From: Sinorhizobium fredii USDA 205
GTDB taxonomy: Bacteria; Pseudomonadota; Alphaproteobacteria; Rhizobiales; Rhizobiaceae
NCBI RefSeq assembly: GCF_001461695.1
Contig: NZ_AUTC01000045.1
Location: 62,001 to 126,000 of the forward strand
DNA length: 64,000 bases
Direction: 5' to 3'
The notes under the pieces are model-generated. The model searched no databases, was not told the DNA's origin, and worked only from the letters and a program-made list of their open reading frames with translations. Below, piece by piece: positions 46,151-54,926 of the stretch. The translations under genes were made by a program, and so were the position numbers. Position 1 is the first letter of the stretch; each line of letters begins with the position of its first letter.

Positions 46151-47044
46151 TCATTGCGTCTTGCGGAACCAGCCGTGCAGGAAATCGACGAAGGTGCGCA
46201 CTTTCGTCGGCAGATAACGCCGGTGCGGATAGATCGCATAGATGCCGCGGTCCTTGGGGAGGTAGTCGTCGAAGAGCGTCACCAACTCGCCGGACTGGAT
46301 TCTCGGGCGGGCGATGAAGTCGGGGAGGACCGTCACGCCGATGCCGGTCACCGCGGCGCGCGCTGCGGCAAGCGGGCTGTTGACCTCGATCGGACCGCTT
46401 ACCGGCACGGTGAAGGGCGAACCGTCCGGCTCGATGAAACGCCAGTTCGAGTAGGAGCGGCCGTTGGTGTCGAGGATGCATGGAATCTTCGAAAGCTCGC
46501 TCGGGTGCGCGAAGGGGCCGGCCTTCGCCAGGAAGTCCGGCGAGGCGCAGACCAGCAACTGGAAGTCATCGAGCTTGCGGGCGATCAGCGTCGAATCCTC
46601 GAGCCGGGTGATGCGGACAGCCACGTCGAAGCCCTCTTCGACCAGGTCGACGAATCGGTCGTCGGAGACGATCTCCAGCGACAATTCCGGGTGCTGCCGG
46701 CCGAAATCGATCAGCGACTGGCCGATCTCCGCATCAACGAAGGTCCGCGGCACGGTGATTCTGAGGCGGCCGCGCAGGTCGGAATTGTTGGCGCGGACGA
46801 GATCGGCAAGATTGTCGATCTCCTTGAGGATCTCGGAGGCGGAGCGGTAATAGGTGTGACCGGCCTCGGTCAGCGAGAACTGCCGCGTCGTGCGGTTGAG
46901 GAGCAGGGCGCCGAGCTCGTCTTCGAGTTCGCGGACATATTTTGACAGAAGCGCCTTGGATTTGCCGATGCGCCGGGCAGCGGCCGAAAAACCCTCCGCG
47001 TCCACGACGTCGATGAAGGCGCGGATGCGGGTCAAAGTGTCCAT
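46151..47044 (-). CDS. LysR family transcriptional regulator
   Basis: This 297-residue LysR regulator has an N-terminal winged helix-turn-helix (about 1-60, GFSAAARRIGKSKALLSKYVRELEDELGALLLNR). A periplasmic-binding-protein-like effector domain (about 90-290) completes it. The ATG at 47042-47044 has AAAGGGAAAG upstream. It is divergent from the ornithine/lysine decarboxylase gene 600 bases away, but the decarboxylase has its own leader, so a regulatory link is only possible. The effector is unknown. Confidence 0.87.
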   Translation of the reverse strand: MDTLTRIRAFIDVVDAEGFSAAARRIGKSKALLSKYVRELEDELGALLLNRTTRQFSLTEAGHTYYRSASEILKEIDNLADLVRANNSDLRGRLRITVPRTFVDAEIGQSLIDFGRQHPELSLEIVSDDRFVDLVEEGFDVAVRITRLEDSTLIARKLDDFQLLVCASPDFLAKAGPFAHPSELSKIPCILDTNGRSYSNWRFIEPDGSPFTVPVSGPIEVNSPLAAARAAVTGIGVTVLPDFIARPRIQSGELVTLFDDYLPKDRGIYAIYPHRRYLPTKVRTFVDFLHGWFRKTQ

Positions 47045-47211
47045 GATTCGTCTTTCCCTTTTCACGCTGCGGAGGCCGGAACCTCCCTTCGGAAGTCCCG
47101 ATTTCGGGCGTCTCTGCCGCGCGCACCAGCCACGCCGCGATCGTTCATTGAAAGTGAACACTCACGCCATGGTCCGGTCCAGAAAAATTTAGGGGCGAAG
47201 CGGAAAAAACT

Positions 47212-47640
47212 CTTGATTACGACAGTGATTTTTCTTACCTACGCACTTGCCCAAAGTCGCACGTGCCTGTGGGTGTCCGCCGACCCTCGATTAGGTGAGG
47301 GTATCGGTAAGGTACCTGGAACTAACCCCTCCAGTCGCTATTCCGGCCAACCGGGAAATGCGAGGACATCTTGAAGCAACGACGGTGCGGGCCTTTCTGG
47401 TGTCTGCCGGCTTTCCAACAGCCGGGGTTACTGAAGAGGCACACCTTCATTGCCGGAAGTGCGGTTGGGTTATTCCCTCCAATCCATGGCAGACAAAGCC
47501 GAATCTTAGCCTTTGAGGGCTTCGATTCATCGTTTCGCGCATCGAGCGCATGCATGGTTCCGGGGTCTCCACCGGCTGGTTCCAGTGCAAGCGCGCGTAT
47601 GCCCTTTGTCCTCCACAGTTGTGGAGTCTAATGGATCGGG
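47212..47640 (+). ncRNA. Long structured 5' leader of the decarboxylase gene, speF-type candidate
   Basis: A long non-coding stretch precedes the decarboxylase ATG at 47651. Its first part folds into a clear multi-branch structure. The closing helix is GGTGTCC (47272-47278) with GGACATC (47364-47370). Inside lie CCGACCCTC...GAGGGTATCGG (47279-47306), CTGGA...TCCAG (47316-47334) and TTCCGG-CCAA-CCGGGAA (47341-47357). Further hairpins follow, including CCGGC...GCCGG (about 47408-47426) and CTCCACAGTTGTGGAG (47611-47626) just before the start. Alphaproteobacterial ornithine decarboxylase genes carry the speF RNA element in this position; identity with it is inferred. No alternative gene fits the gap. 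The 5' end is approximate. Confidence 0.6.
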
Positions 47641-47650
47641 GAATAAAGCC

Positions 47651-48784
47651 ATGACCACCGCACGCATCATCGACTTCCTCAACACCCGACGACCCGAAGG
47701 CCCCTGCCTCGTTGTCGACCTCGACATCGTGCGCGACAATTTCAAGGCTTTCCGTCACGCGCTGCCCGACAGCGCCATCTACTACGCCGTGAAGGCCAAC
47801 CCGGCGCCGGAAGTCCTGCGCCTTCTCGCCGGTCTCGGCTCCAACTTCGATTGCGCGTCTGTCGCCGAAATCGAAATGGCGCTCGATGCCGGTGCGACCC
47901 CGAGCCGCATCTCTTATGGCAACACCATCAAGAAGGAGCGCGACATTGCCCGCGCCCATGCGCTGGGGATCAACCTCTTCGCGGTCGACAGCCATGAAGA
48001 GGTCGAGAAGGTGGCGCGTGCCGCTCCGGGCGCCCGGGTGTTCTGCCGCGTGCTCACCGATGGCGAAGGCGCCGAATGGCCGCTGTCGCGCAAGTTCGGC
48101 TGCGTGCCGCAGATGGCCGTCGACGTGCTCGTCTATGCCCATCAGCTCGGCCTCGTCTCCTACGGCGTGTCGTTCCATGTCGGCTCGCAGATGACCAAGC
48201 TCGACGCCTGGGATGCGGCGCTCGCCGATGCCAAGCGCGTCTTCGGGCAACTTGCCAAGCAAGGCATCGAGCTCAAGATGGTCAACATGGGCGGCGGCTT
48301 CCCGACGAAGTACCTCAAGGACGTTCCGACGGCCGAAGCCTATGGCCAGGCGATCTTCGGTGCGCTGAAGAAGCACTTCGGCAACAACATTCCGGAGACG
48401 ATCATCGAGCCGGGCCGCGGCATGGTCGGAAATGCCGGCGTGATCAAGGCGGAAGTCGTCCTCGTCTCGAAGAAGTCGGACAACGACAGCCACCGCTGGG
48501 TGTTCCTCGACATCGGCAAGTTCGGCGGTCTCGCCGAGACGATGGACGAGGCGATCCGCTACCCGATCCGCACGGCGCGCGACGCCGACGAAATGGAGCC
48601 CTGCGTGCTCGCCGGTCCGACCTGCGACTCGGCCGACGTGCTCTACGAGAAGAACATGTACCCGCTGCCGATCTCGCTGACGATCGGCGACGAGGTTCTG
48701 ATCGAGGGCACCGGTGCCTACACGACCACCTACTCGGCTGTCGCGTTCAATGGCTTCGAGCCGCTGAAGGCCTATGTGATCTGA
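47651..48784 (+). CDS. odc2: Ornithine/lysine decarboxylase (fold III, PLP-dependent)
   Basis: This 377-residue alanine-racemase-fold decarboxylase of the eukaryotic-type ODC family makes putrescine from ornithine or cadaverine from lysine. The PLP lysine is K48 (YYAVKANP), and further motifs are HVGSQ, MGGGFPTKY, EPGRGMVGNAG and the catalytic Cys of GPTCDSADV (C325). Its length equals that of the Odc2 enzyme known in Sinorhizobium meliloti. The ATG at 47651 follows GGGGAATAAAGCC and closes a roughly 400-base structured leader, so polyamine feedback at RNA level is likely. Confidence 0.93.
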   Translation: MTTARIIDFLNTRRPEGPCLVVDLDIVRDNFKAFRHALPDSAIYYAVKANPAPEVLRLLAGLGSNFDCASVAEIEMALDAGATPSRISYGNTIKKERDIARAHALGINLFAVDSHEEVEKVARAAPGARVFCRVLTDGEGAEWPLSRKFGCVPQMAVDVLVYAHQLGLVSYGVSFHVGSQMTKLDAWDAALADAKRVFGQLAKQGIELKMVNMGGGFPTKYLKDVPTAEAYGQAIFGALKKHFGNNIPETIIEPGRGMVGNAGVIKAEVVLVSKKSDNDSHRWVFLDIGKFGGLAETMDEAIRYPIRTARDADEMEPCVLAGPTCDSADVLYEKNMYPLPISLTIGDEVLIEGTGAYTTTYSAVAFNGFEPLKAYVI

Positions 48785-48790
48785 CCTGCT

Positions 48791-48813
48791 CGCTCCCGTC
48801 TCAGGCGGGAGCG
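48791..48813 (+). terminator. Hairpin after the decarboxylase gene
   Basis: A stem CGCTCCCG / CGGGAGCG begins seven bases after the stop codon. It has no T tract, so its efficiency is uncertain and read-through into the GNAT gene is possible. Confidence 0.55.
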
Positions 48814-48870
48814 GCGACTTCACAATCATCTTTGGTCCGCCTGAAGCGGTTTTGATGACGGGAGGCCCCG

Positions 48871-49461
48871 ATGGCCGCTGTTGTTGACACCCTGCGCGCG
48901 TTCTTCGCGCCGTCCACCTTTGTTATAGACGCCGAAAATCCGGGCGACGTCGTCGCGCGGGAAAACCTGCTCGACCGGGCCATGGGACCCGGCCGCAGCA
49001 AGAAGTCGTCGGAAAAGCTGCGGCGCGGCCGCGTGCCGGCCGATGGGCTCGCCCTTGTGACACGCGATGTCGACGGCCACGTCATCGGCACCGTCCGCCT
49101 CTGGAATATCGAGGCCGGCGTCACCCGCGAAGGGCAGGCCGTCCCGGCGCTGCTTGTCGGGCCGCTCGCCGTCGATCCGGCGCATGAGGGCAAGGGGATC
49201 GGTGGGACGCTGATGCGGGCGGCAATCCAGGAAGCCAAGAACCGCGGCCACGGCGCGATCCTGCTCGTCGGCGACGCCGCCTACTATGAGCGCTTCGGCT
49301 TCTTCGCGGAGCGGACGCAGCACCTCGTCATGCCCGGCCCGTTCGAGCGCAACCGCTTCCTGGCGCTCGAACTCAAGGAAGGCTGGCTGGAGGGCGCGGC
49401 CGGCATGCTGGTCGCGAGCGGCCGGAAACTTGCCATGCCGCCGGTCAAGCGCGCCGCCTGA
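48871..49461 (+). CDS. GNAT family N-acetyltransferase (YhbS-like)
   Basis: This 196-residue GNAT protein has an acetyl-CoA site at LAVDPAHEGKGIGGTLMRAAIQ (about 106-127, motif A) and the AAYYERFGF motif at about 139. The family is YhbS-like, with unknown substrate; placement after an ornithine/lysine decarboxylase raises the idea of polyamine acetylation, which is inference only. The ATG at 48871 has GGGAGG upstream. A hairpin separates it from the decarboxylase. Confidence 0.87.
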   Translation: MAAVVDTLRAFFAPSTFVIDAENPGDVVARENLLDRAMGPGRSKKSSEKLRRGRVPADGLALVTRDVDGHVIGTVRLWNIEAGVTREGQAVPALLVGPLAVDPAHEGKGIGGTLMRAAIQEAKNRGHGAILLVGDAAYYERFGFFAERTQHLVMPGPFERNRFLALELKEGWLEGAAGMLVASGRKLAMPPVKRAA

Positions 49462-49500
49462 CATTTCTTCCGCCTCTCACCCTGCGGAGGCGACAACGAA

Positions 49501-49530
49501 CAGCGCTCCCGTCGCGAGGCGGGGGCGCTG
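49501..49530. terminator. Hairpin between convergent GNAT and LysE genes
   Basis: Arms CAGCGCTCCCG and CGGGGGCGCTG (one bulge) pair around a TCGCGAGG loop in the 118-base convergent gap. It is plausible as a shared terminator without a T tract. Confidence 0.5.
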
Positions 49531-49579
49531 TCGTGTCTTGCGACCATGCTGGCGAAGCTCGTTCGCGGAGCGTCATCGA

Positions 49580-50215
49580 TCAAGAGGTAGCCCTTCGATA
49601 GAAGGCCAGCGATCCGGCAAGCGCGAGAAGGGCACCGCCGCACAACCGGTCGAGCCAGATCGCGCCGGAGCGCTTCAGGAAGCGCACGGCCTGCGAACCG
49701 AGCACGGCATAGCCGAACATCACCATGAAATCGATCGAGGCAAAGACGAGCGCCAGCGCGATATATTGCTTCGCCTGGGGCAGGGTCGGGTCGATGAACT
49801 GCGGCAGGAAGGCCGAAAAGAAGAGATAGCCCTTCGGGTTGGTGACGGCGACGAGGAAACTCTTCAGGAAGATCGAGCGCCGCGTGCCTTCACCGGCGCC
49901 ATGCGGCTCCTGCGACGCGATATCCAGCGTGCCGCGGGAGCGCAGCAGCGCGATACCGAGAAAGGCGAGATAGGCCGCGCCCAGCCACTTGACCACCGTG
50001 AACCAGAATTCCGACGCTGCAAGCAGCGCACCGAGGCCGAGCGCCACGGCGCCGATCAGCACGAAATCCGAGAGCACCGCACCGATCATGCCGTAGCCGG
50101 CGCGTCGCACGCCGTGGCGCGATCCGTTGGTCAGTGCCAGGAGCACGGTCGGTCCTGGCGTTGCTATGCCGATGAAGGCGACCAGGGCGAATGCAAGGAT
50201 GGTCATCTCGTTCAT
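49580..50215 (-). CDS. LysE/RhtB family amino acid exporter
   Basis: This 211-residue inner-membrane exporter has six helices and the family start AFIGIATPGPTVLLALTNGSRHG (about 14-36). VAVTNPKGYLFFSAFLPQFID lies near the middle. It would export an amino acid or homoserine lactone-like compound; RhtB-type specificity is a guess. The start ATG at 50213-50215 matches the family; a longer frame to 50311 does not. Neighbouring decarboxylase and LysE genes may both deal with basic amino acids. Confidence 0.9.
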   Translation of the reverse strand: MNEMTILAFALVAFIGIATPGPTVLLALTNGSRHGVRRAGYGMIGAVLSDFVLIGAVALGLGALLAASEFWFTVVKWLGAAYLAFLGIALLRSRGTLDIASQEPHGAGEGTRRSIFLKSFLVAVTNPKGYLFFSAFLPQFIDPTLPQAKQYIALALVFASIDFMVMFGYAVLGSQAVRFLKRSGAIWLDRLCGGALLALAGSLAFYRRATS

Positions 50216-50479
50216 GGAAATCTCCTCTCGCCGTCGCACAGTCGTTCCATATCTTCGACAGCGCTGCAACGAAGAATTGCACGTTTCGGAAGTGCGTGCA
50301 TTTGACAGCACGCACCGCTTCGCCTATGGAGGCGGCGGGCGAGGGCCCCAGCCGTCCGCGAGCGTTCAAGCTTTGGTGAAGTCCCTCTTTTCGACTCGGT
50401 CACGCCTCGAAGGCATGCGAACCGATGGCAATGCGGGCACCCATCCGAAGAAGCGCATGCCGCAGCAGGAGACCCTGTC

Positions 50480-50926
50480 ATGACGCATGAATTACGGACG
50501 CTTCCATCACTCGATATCTTGAAAGATCAGGCGAAGCACTTGCGCGCCCTGCTCGCCGCCGCAGGCAATGAGATCGGACACTCGAAATCTCTCGAACTGA
50601 TCGCCGCCCAATACGGCTATCGCGATTGGAACACGCTGCACGCAGCCGCTGGCAACCGGCCGCCGTTCAATCCATGGATGCTCGGCGCGCGGGTGAGGGG
50701 CCATTATCTCGGCCAGCCCTTCGCGGGCGAAATCCTTTCGGCCCAGGCCCTGACGGCCAAGCCGGGTCACTACCGGCTGACGTTCAAGTTCGACGAGCCG
50801 GTGGATGTCGTCACCTTCGAAAGCTTCTCGGCCTTCCGGCAGAGGGTGACGGCAATCGTCGACGAAAACGGCCGCACGGTCGAAAGGACGTCGAACGGAC
50901 GGCCGCACCTGGAACTGGAATGGTGA
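50480..50926 (+). CDS. Small conserved protein, glyoxalase-superfamily-related N-terminal domain
   Basis: This 148-residue protein has an N-terminal helical segment LDILKDQAKHLRALLAAAG and a QYGYRDWNTLHAAAG motif. I associate these with a domain family often annotated as glyoxalase superfamily protein, although no VOC fold is visible. The C-terminal half is a predicted beta domain (YRLTFKFDEPVDVVTFESFSAFRQRVTAIVDENG). The function is unknown. It converges on cysE with a 25-base gap. CAGGAGACCCTGTC precedes the ATG. Confidence 0.68.
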   Translation: MTHELRTLPSLDILKDQAKHLRALLAAAGNEIGHSKSLELIAAQYGYRDWNTLHAAAGNRPPFNPWMLGARVRGHYLGQPFAGEILSAQALTAKPGHYRLTFKFDEPVDVVTFESFSAFRQRVTAIVDENGRTVERTSNGRPHLELEW

Positions 50927-50951
50927 CGCCGCGAAGAGGCGCGATGATGGA

Positions 50952-51779
50952 TCAGACGATCGTCTGGTCCATCTCCGCCGCCGGTATTTCGTCGACGCGA
51001 TGGATGCGCACCACCGTTGCCGGCACGCCGGCGACCGTCGTCCTGGGCGGGACGGGTTTCAGGACGACACTGCCTGCGGCCACCTTGCTATAGGCGCCAA
51101 CCTCGATGTTGCCGAGGATCTTGGCGCCGGCCCCGATCATCACACCGCGACGGATCTTCGGGTGCCGGTCGCCGGTTTCCTTGCCGGTGCCGCCGAGCGT
51201 GACGTTCTGAAGGATCGAGACCTGGTCCTCGATGACCGTGGTCTCGCCGATGACGATGCCGGAACCGTGGTCGAGCATCACCGCCCTTCCGATGCGGGCG
51301 GCGGGGTGAATATCGGGGCCGAACAGGAGCGAGGCCAGATTGGAAAGCCAATTGGCCACTTCCGTGCGGCCGTCGAGCCAAAGCCGGTGCGCGGCGCGAT
51401 AGGTCTGCAGCGCCTGGAAGCCCTTGAGATTCACGAGGACGTGCATCAGGCCCGGGCAGGCGGGATCGCGCGCCAGTACGGCGCGAAGGTCGGCCTCGGC
51501 TGCGACCAGTATGTCGGAATCGGCATCGAACAGGCCGGCGAGCAGCGTCGCAAGCGACTGTTCGTCGATGCGTGCCAGAGCGAGGCGGGAAGCAAGAATG
51601 CCACCAAGCAGTTCGGCATTTGTCCGGGCTTGCGTGATCAGTCTCAGGGTCGGTTCCATGACCGGTTCGCTTGCGGCAAGCTGCCGAGCTTCCGCGCGAA
51701 TGAAGTCCCAACCCTCGCCGTCGGCCAGCGGCGCTACCGTCGAGCCGCGATACCTCTCGGCCGTGTTCCCTTTGACCAT
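50952..51779 (-). CDS. cysE: Serine O-acetyltransferase
   Basis: This 275-residue SAT acetylates serine with acetyl-CoA as the first step of cysteine synthesis. An N-terminal helical domain (about 15-140) precedes the left-handed beta-helix of hexapeptide repeats (DIHPAARIGRAVMLDHGSGIVIGETTVIED, then GGTGKETGDRHPKIRRGVMIGAGAKILGNIEVG). The active-site DHG and DRHPKI are intact. The ATG at 51777-51779 has AGGGA upstream and lies seven bases after the WD40 gene. It is the last gene of the CobW-WD40-cysE unit. Confidence 0.93.
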   Translation of the reverse strand: MVKGNTAERYRGSTVAPLADGEGWDFIRAEARQLAASEPVMEPTLRLITQARTNAELLGGILASRLALARIDEQSLATLLAGLFDADSDILVAAEADLRAVLARDPACPGLMHVLVNLKGFQALQTYRAAHRLWLDGRTEVANWLSNLASLLFGPDIHPAARIGRAVMLDHGSGIVIGETTVIEDQVSILQNVTLGGTGKETGDRHPKIRRGVMIGAGAKILGNIEVGAYSKVAAGSVVLKPVPPRTTVAGVPATVVRIHRVDEIPAAEMDQTIV

Positions 51780-51786
51780 TCGTTCC

Positions 51787-52776
51787 CTATCCCGCCAAAT
51801 CCACCACGCCACAATCTCCGGCGGCGGAGCCGAAAGCAAGCTGCCGGCCGGTCCTGTTCCAGGCCATGGCGGTGACCGCGCCCTTGCCGGGGCGGCGCAG
51901 CAGCACTTCCTTGCTGTCGGCGAGGCGGGCGGCGAGGATCATGCCGTCCTCGTAGCCGATCGCGACGATGTCCTCGGCCGGATGACAGGCGACCGTTGTC
52001 ACCATCGTGTTGCCGCGCGTGCCGAGTTCGAGCGGCGCCTTGCCCATTGGGCCGTCCTTGCCCTGGAAGGGCCAGACGATCGCCGCCGGGGCGCCCGCGG
52101 AGGCGAGCCATTTGCCCTTGGCCGACCAGGAAAGCGACTTTACCTTGGCCGGGTAGCCGGTCATGCGCATGTGCCGCGCCTCGGCGCCTGGCTTTGCATC
52201 GAGTTTCCAGCCATGCAGCGCGTTTTCCTGCATAGAAGTGACGACGAAGCGGCCGTCGGGCGAAAAGGTAACGCCGGTATGGGCGCCCTTCCATTCGAGG
52301 TCGAGCGGCTGGCCGGCGATTCCGACCCAATGCAACGACACGCCATTGTAGCGCGCCACAGCGATGCGCAAGCCCTTGGGGGCGAAGGCAATGCCCTCGA
52401 CGGTGCGCTCCTCGGGGAATTCCTTGGTGGTGCCGTCGGCAAGGCGGACATAGCTCGTCTTGCCGAAAGCATAGGCGACCGCCCTTTGTGGGCCGGCGGC
52501 GACCTGGGAAATCCATTTGCGCGGCGTCTCGGCGACAAGGCTCGCCGTTCCGTCGGCCGAAACGCGCATCACCTTGCCGTCCTCGCCGCCGGTCAAGAGC
52601 GTGTCGGTTGCCTCGTCATAGGCGAGCGACAGCAGGCCGTCGTGCAGCTCGGTCGTCTTGTGGCCCTGATCGAGACGGTGAATGGTGCCGGCGGCCCCGG
52701 CGAAAAAGGGAATGTCCTTCAAAAAGGCCACGCCGACGACGTGGCCTTCGAGATCGAGCGGAGCGACGGTCGGCAT
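51787..52776 (-). CDS. WD40-repeat beta-propeller protein
   Basis: This 329-residue protein is made of about seven WD40-like repeats covering its whole length. Examples are HVVGVAFLKDIPFFAGAAGTIH, HTGVTFSPDGRFVVTSMQE and VTAMAWNRTGRQLAFGSAAG. It has no signal peptide or catalytic motif, so it is a cytoplasmic scaffold or sensor of unknown partner. It lies 37 bases after the CobW-like gene and seven bases before cysE, which places it between a metal chaperone and a cysteine enzyme. Similar WD40-cysE neighbourhoods occur in related rhizobia by memory. Confidence 0.82.
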   Translation of the reverse strand: MPTVAPLDLEGHVVGVAFLKDIPFFAGAAGTIHRLDQGHKTTELHDGLLSLAYDEATDTLLTGGEDGKVMRVSADGTASLVAETPRKWISQVAAGPQRAVAYAFGKTSYVRLADGTTKEFPEERTVEGIAFAPKGLRIAVARYNGVSLHWVGIAGQPLDLEWKGAHTGVTFSPDGRFVVTSMQENALHGWKLDAKPGAEARHMRMTGYPAKVKSLSWSAKGKWLASAGAPAAIVWPFQGKDGPMGKAPLELGTRGNTMVTTVACHPAEDIVAIGYEDGMILAARLADSKEVLLRRPGKGAVTAMAWNRTGRQLAFGSAAGDCGVVDLAG

Positions 52777-52813
52777 CAGTTGGTCAGGCTCTCTTGGTTA
52801 CCACTACCCGGGA

Positions 52814-53908
52814 TCATGCCTGGACTTCACAGGCCTTGAAGGTGCGCTCGAGCTTCTCGCGGTCGAGATCGCGGCCGATGAAGACGAGGCGGGTCTCGCG
52901 CTTCTCGCCTTCCTTCCACGGCCGCTGGTGGTCGCCCTCGATGATCATGTGAACGCCTTGCACCACATAGCGCTCGGCGTCGCCTGCAAAGGCGATGATG
53001 CCCTTGAGGCGCAGGATGTTCGGCCCATCCGTCTGGGTGATCTTCTGGATCCAGGGGAAGAAGCGTTCCGGATTCATCTCGCCGCCACGCAACGAGATCG
53101 ACTGCACTGTCACGTCGTGGATCGGCGACGGGGCATGATCGTGGTGATGGTGATGGTCGTGATCATGATCATGGTGGTGATGGTCATGATCGTGATGATG
53201 ATGGTCGTGATCGCAGTCGGGGCCGCAGACGTGATCGTCCTGTTCACCCTGATCGAGAAAATGCGGATCGTTCTCCAGCGCCCTTTCGAGGTTGAAGGCG
53301 CCCTGGTCGAGCACCTTGCCGAGATCAATATCAGAGCGCTGCGTCCGGTAGATGCGGGCCGACGGGTTGATCACGCGGACGGTCGCCTCGATGCGCTCGA
53401 GTTCTTCGGGTGACACGAGATCGGTCTTGTTGAGCAGCACCACATCGGCAAAGGCAATCTGGTCTTCCGCCTCCCGGCTGTCCTTCAGCCGCAGCGGCAG
53501 GTGCTTGGCGTCGACCAGTGCCACGACTGCGTCGAGCTCGGTCTTGGCGCGCACGTCGTCATCCATGAAGAAGGTCTGGGCAACCGGCACCGGATCGGCA
53601 AGGCCGGTCGTCTCGACGATGATCGCGTCGAAACGACCGGGACGGCGCATCAGCCCTTCGACGACACGGATGAGGTCGCCGCGCACGGTGCAGCAGACGC
53701 AGCCGTTGTTCATCTCGTAGATTTCTTCGTCGGATTCGACGATCAGGTCGTTGTCGATGCCGATCTCGCCGAATTCGTTGACGATCACCGCATATTTGCG
53801 GCCGTGATTTTCGCTGAGGATGCGGTTGAGGAGCGTCGTCTTGCCGGCGCCGAGATAGCCCGTGAGCACGGTGACGGGGATCGGCTTCTGCGTGGTCGTT
53901 TCGGTCAT
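52814..53908 (-). CDS. CobW/ZNG1-family GTPase metallochaperone with His-rich insert
   Basis: This 364-residue G3E GTPase has Walker A GYLGAGKTTLL (about 18-28), the metal-binding CxCC motif GCVCCTVRGD (C70, C72, C73), the NKTDL guanine motif and a CobW C-terminal domain. A long His/Asp-rich insert lies at about 225-270, with over 20 His. Such proteins deliver zinc or cobalt to target enzymes. It is the first gene of a unit with the WD40 protein and cysE. I looked for a Zur box upstream and saw none. Confidence 0.9.
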   Translation of the reverse strand: MTETTTQKPIPVTVLTGYLGAGKTTLLNRILSENHGRKYAVIVNEFGEIGIDNDLIVESDEEIYEMNNGCVCCTVRGDLIRVVEGLMRRPGRFDAIIVETTGLADPVPVAQTFFMDDDVRAKTELDAVVALVDAKHLPLRLKDSREAEDQIAFADVVLLNKTDLVSPEELERIEATVRVINPSARIYRTQRSDIDLGKVLDQGAFNLERALENDPHFLDQGEQDDHVCGPDCDHDHHHHDHDHHHHDHDHDHHHHHDHAPSPIHDVTVQSISLRGGEMNPERFFPWIQKITQTDGPNILRLKGIIAFAGDAERYVVQGVHMIIEGDHQRPWKEGEKRETRLVFIGRDLDREKLERTFKACEVQA

Positions 53909-54021
53909 GGGAGCCTCGAGGATTGGCGATGCACCGCGGGCATCTTACGTTGGGGTCTCATATAGGAGATGACGCAGCGATGCGCAAATGTGCGGCGCGC
54001 CTTTTCGCCGCCGTCAATCGA

Positions 54022-54813
54022 TCAGGCAAAGTCACCGATGTCGAAGGCTTGCACGTCCCTGAGCAGTTCGATGATGCCGCCGACCGCATGGCCGAGCAGC
54101 GCTTCGCCGCGCTCCGGCGTGGCGGCGGCGGCATTGCCGGCCACGCCGTCCGGGTTGAGGTCCGACATCTTCCAACCGAAGGCATGCGGGCCATAGGCGC
54201 GCAGATGTTTGAACCGCCGCTGGAACTCGCTCTGGCGGGAAGGAAAGTGGCGCGCCTTTGCCATGTCGACCTTGTCCGGGTGGAGGGCCAGCATCACCGA
54301 CGTTTCGATGTCGCCGCCATGGATGTCGATCGCCTTGTCCTCCGCGCTGATCCAGCCCTCCGGCTGCCCGAAACGGGTCCAGCTCGTCGCGACCGCCAGC
54401 ATGCCGAAGCGCATGCGCGCTTCGGTTGCCACGATGGTCATCAGGGGGGAATTGCCGCCATGCGCGTTCAGCATCACGAATTTGCGGATGCCGAGCCGGC
54501 TGAGGTTTTCGGCGATACCGAGCCAGCGCGCGATCGCTTCGCCGTAGGCAAGCGTCCGGGTCCCGGCAACGTCCAGATGTTCGATCGAATAGCCGATGGG
54601 CTCGACCGGCAGAAAGGTCGCCGGCAGTCCCTGGGGCAGCCTCGCAATGACGCGATCGACAATGCCCTCGGCGATCAGCCGATCGGTTTCGAAGGGCAGA
54701 TGCGGCCCGTGCTGCTCCTGCGCGCCGAGCGGCAGGACGGCGATCCAATCCCGGCGCTCAGCGGCAGCAAGAGCGGCGGGATTGTCGCCCCAGCGGGGCT
54801 TCGGCAGCGACAT
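54022..54813 (-). CDS. Creatininase-family amidohydrolase
   Basis: This 263-residue protein of the creatininase/MftE family has metal-binding motifs GAQEQHGPHLPFETD (about 29-43), NAHGGN and DIHGGDIETS. Family members include creatinine amidohydrolase and enzymes that hydrolyse cyclic amides in cofactor and purine pathways. No creatine genes are nearby, so the substrate is open. It is divergent from the MarR gene and lies upstream of the CobW-like gene on the same strand after a 113-base gap. Confidence 0.88.
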   Translation of the reverse strand: MSLPKPRWGDNPAALAAAERRDWIAVLPLGAQEQHGPHLPFETDRLIAEGIVDRVIARLPQGLPATFLPVEPIGYSIEHLDVAGTRTLAYGEAIARWLGIAENLSRLGIRKFVMLNAHGGNSPLMTIVATEARMRFGMLAVATSWTRFGQPEGWISAEDKAIDIHGGDIETSVMLALHPDKVDMAKARHFPSRQSEFQRRFKHLRAYGPHAFGWKMSDLNPDGVAGNAAAATPERGEALLGHAVGGIIELLRDVQAFDIGDFA

Positions 54814-54926
54814 TTCTGTTCGGTCCTCCGCATCGATTGTCGTAAAATCGTTATTTGAGTCACACAGTTCGTAATCTCAAGCGGTATTGCTATAAAGGCA
54901 GTGTACGGGATTCGGCCGGAGGTCCA

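Noticed and set aside
53909..54021. Zur-type zinc operator before the CobW-like gene
   Set aside because: No AT-rich palindrome of the rhizobial Zur type is present in the 113-base gap.
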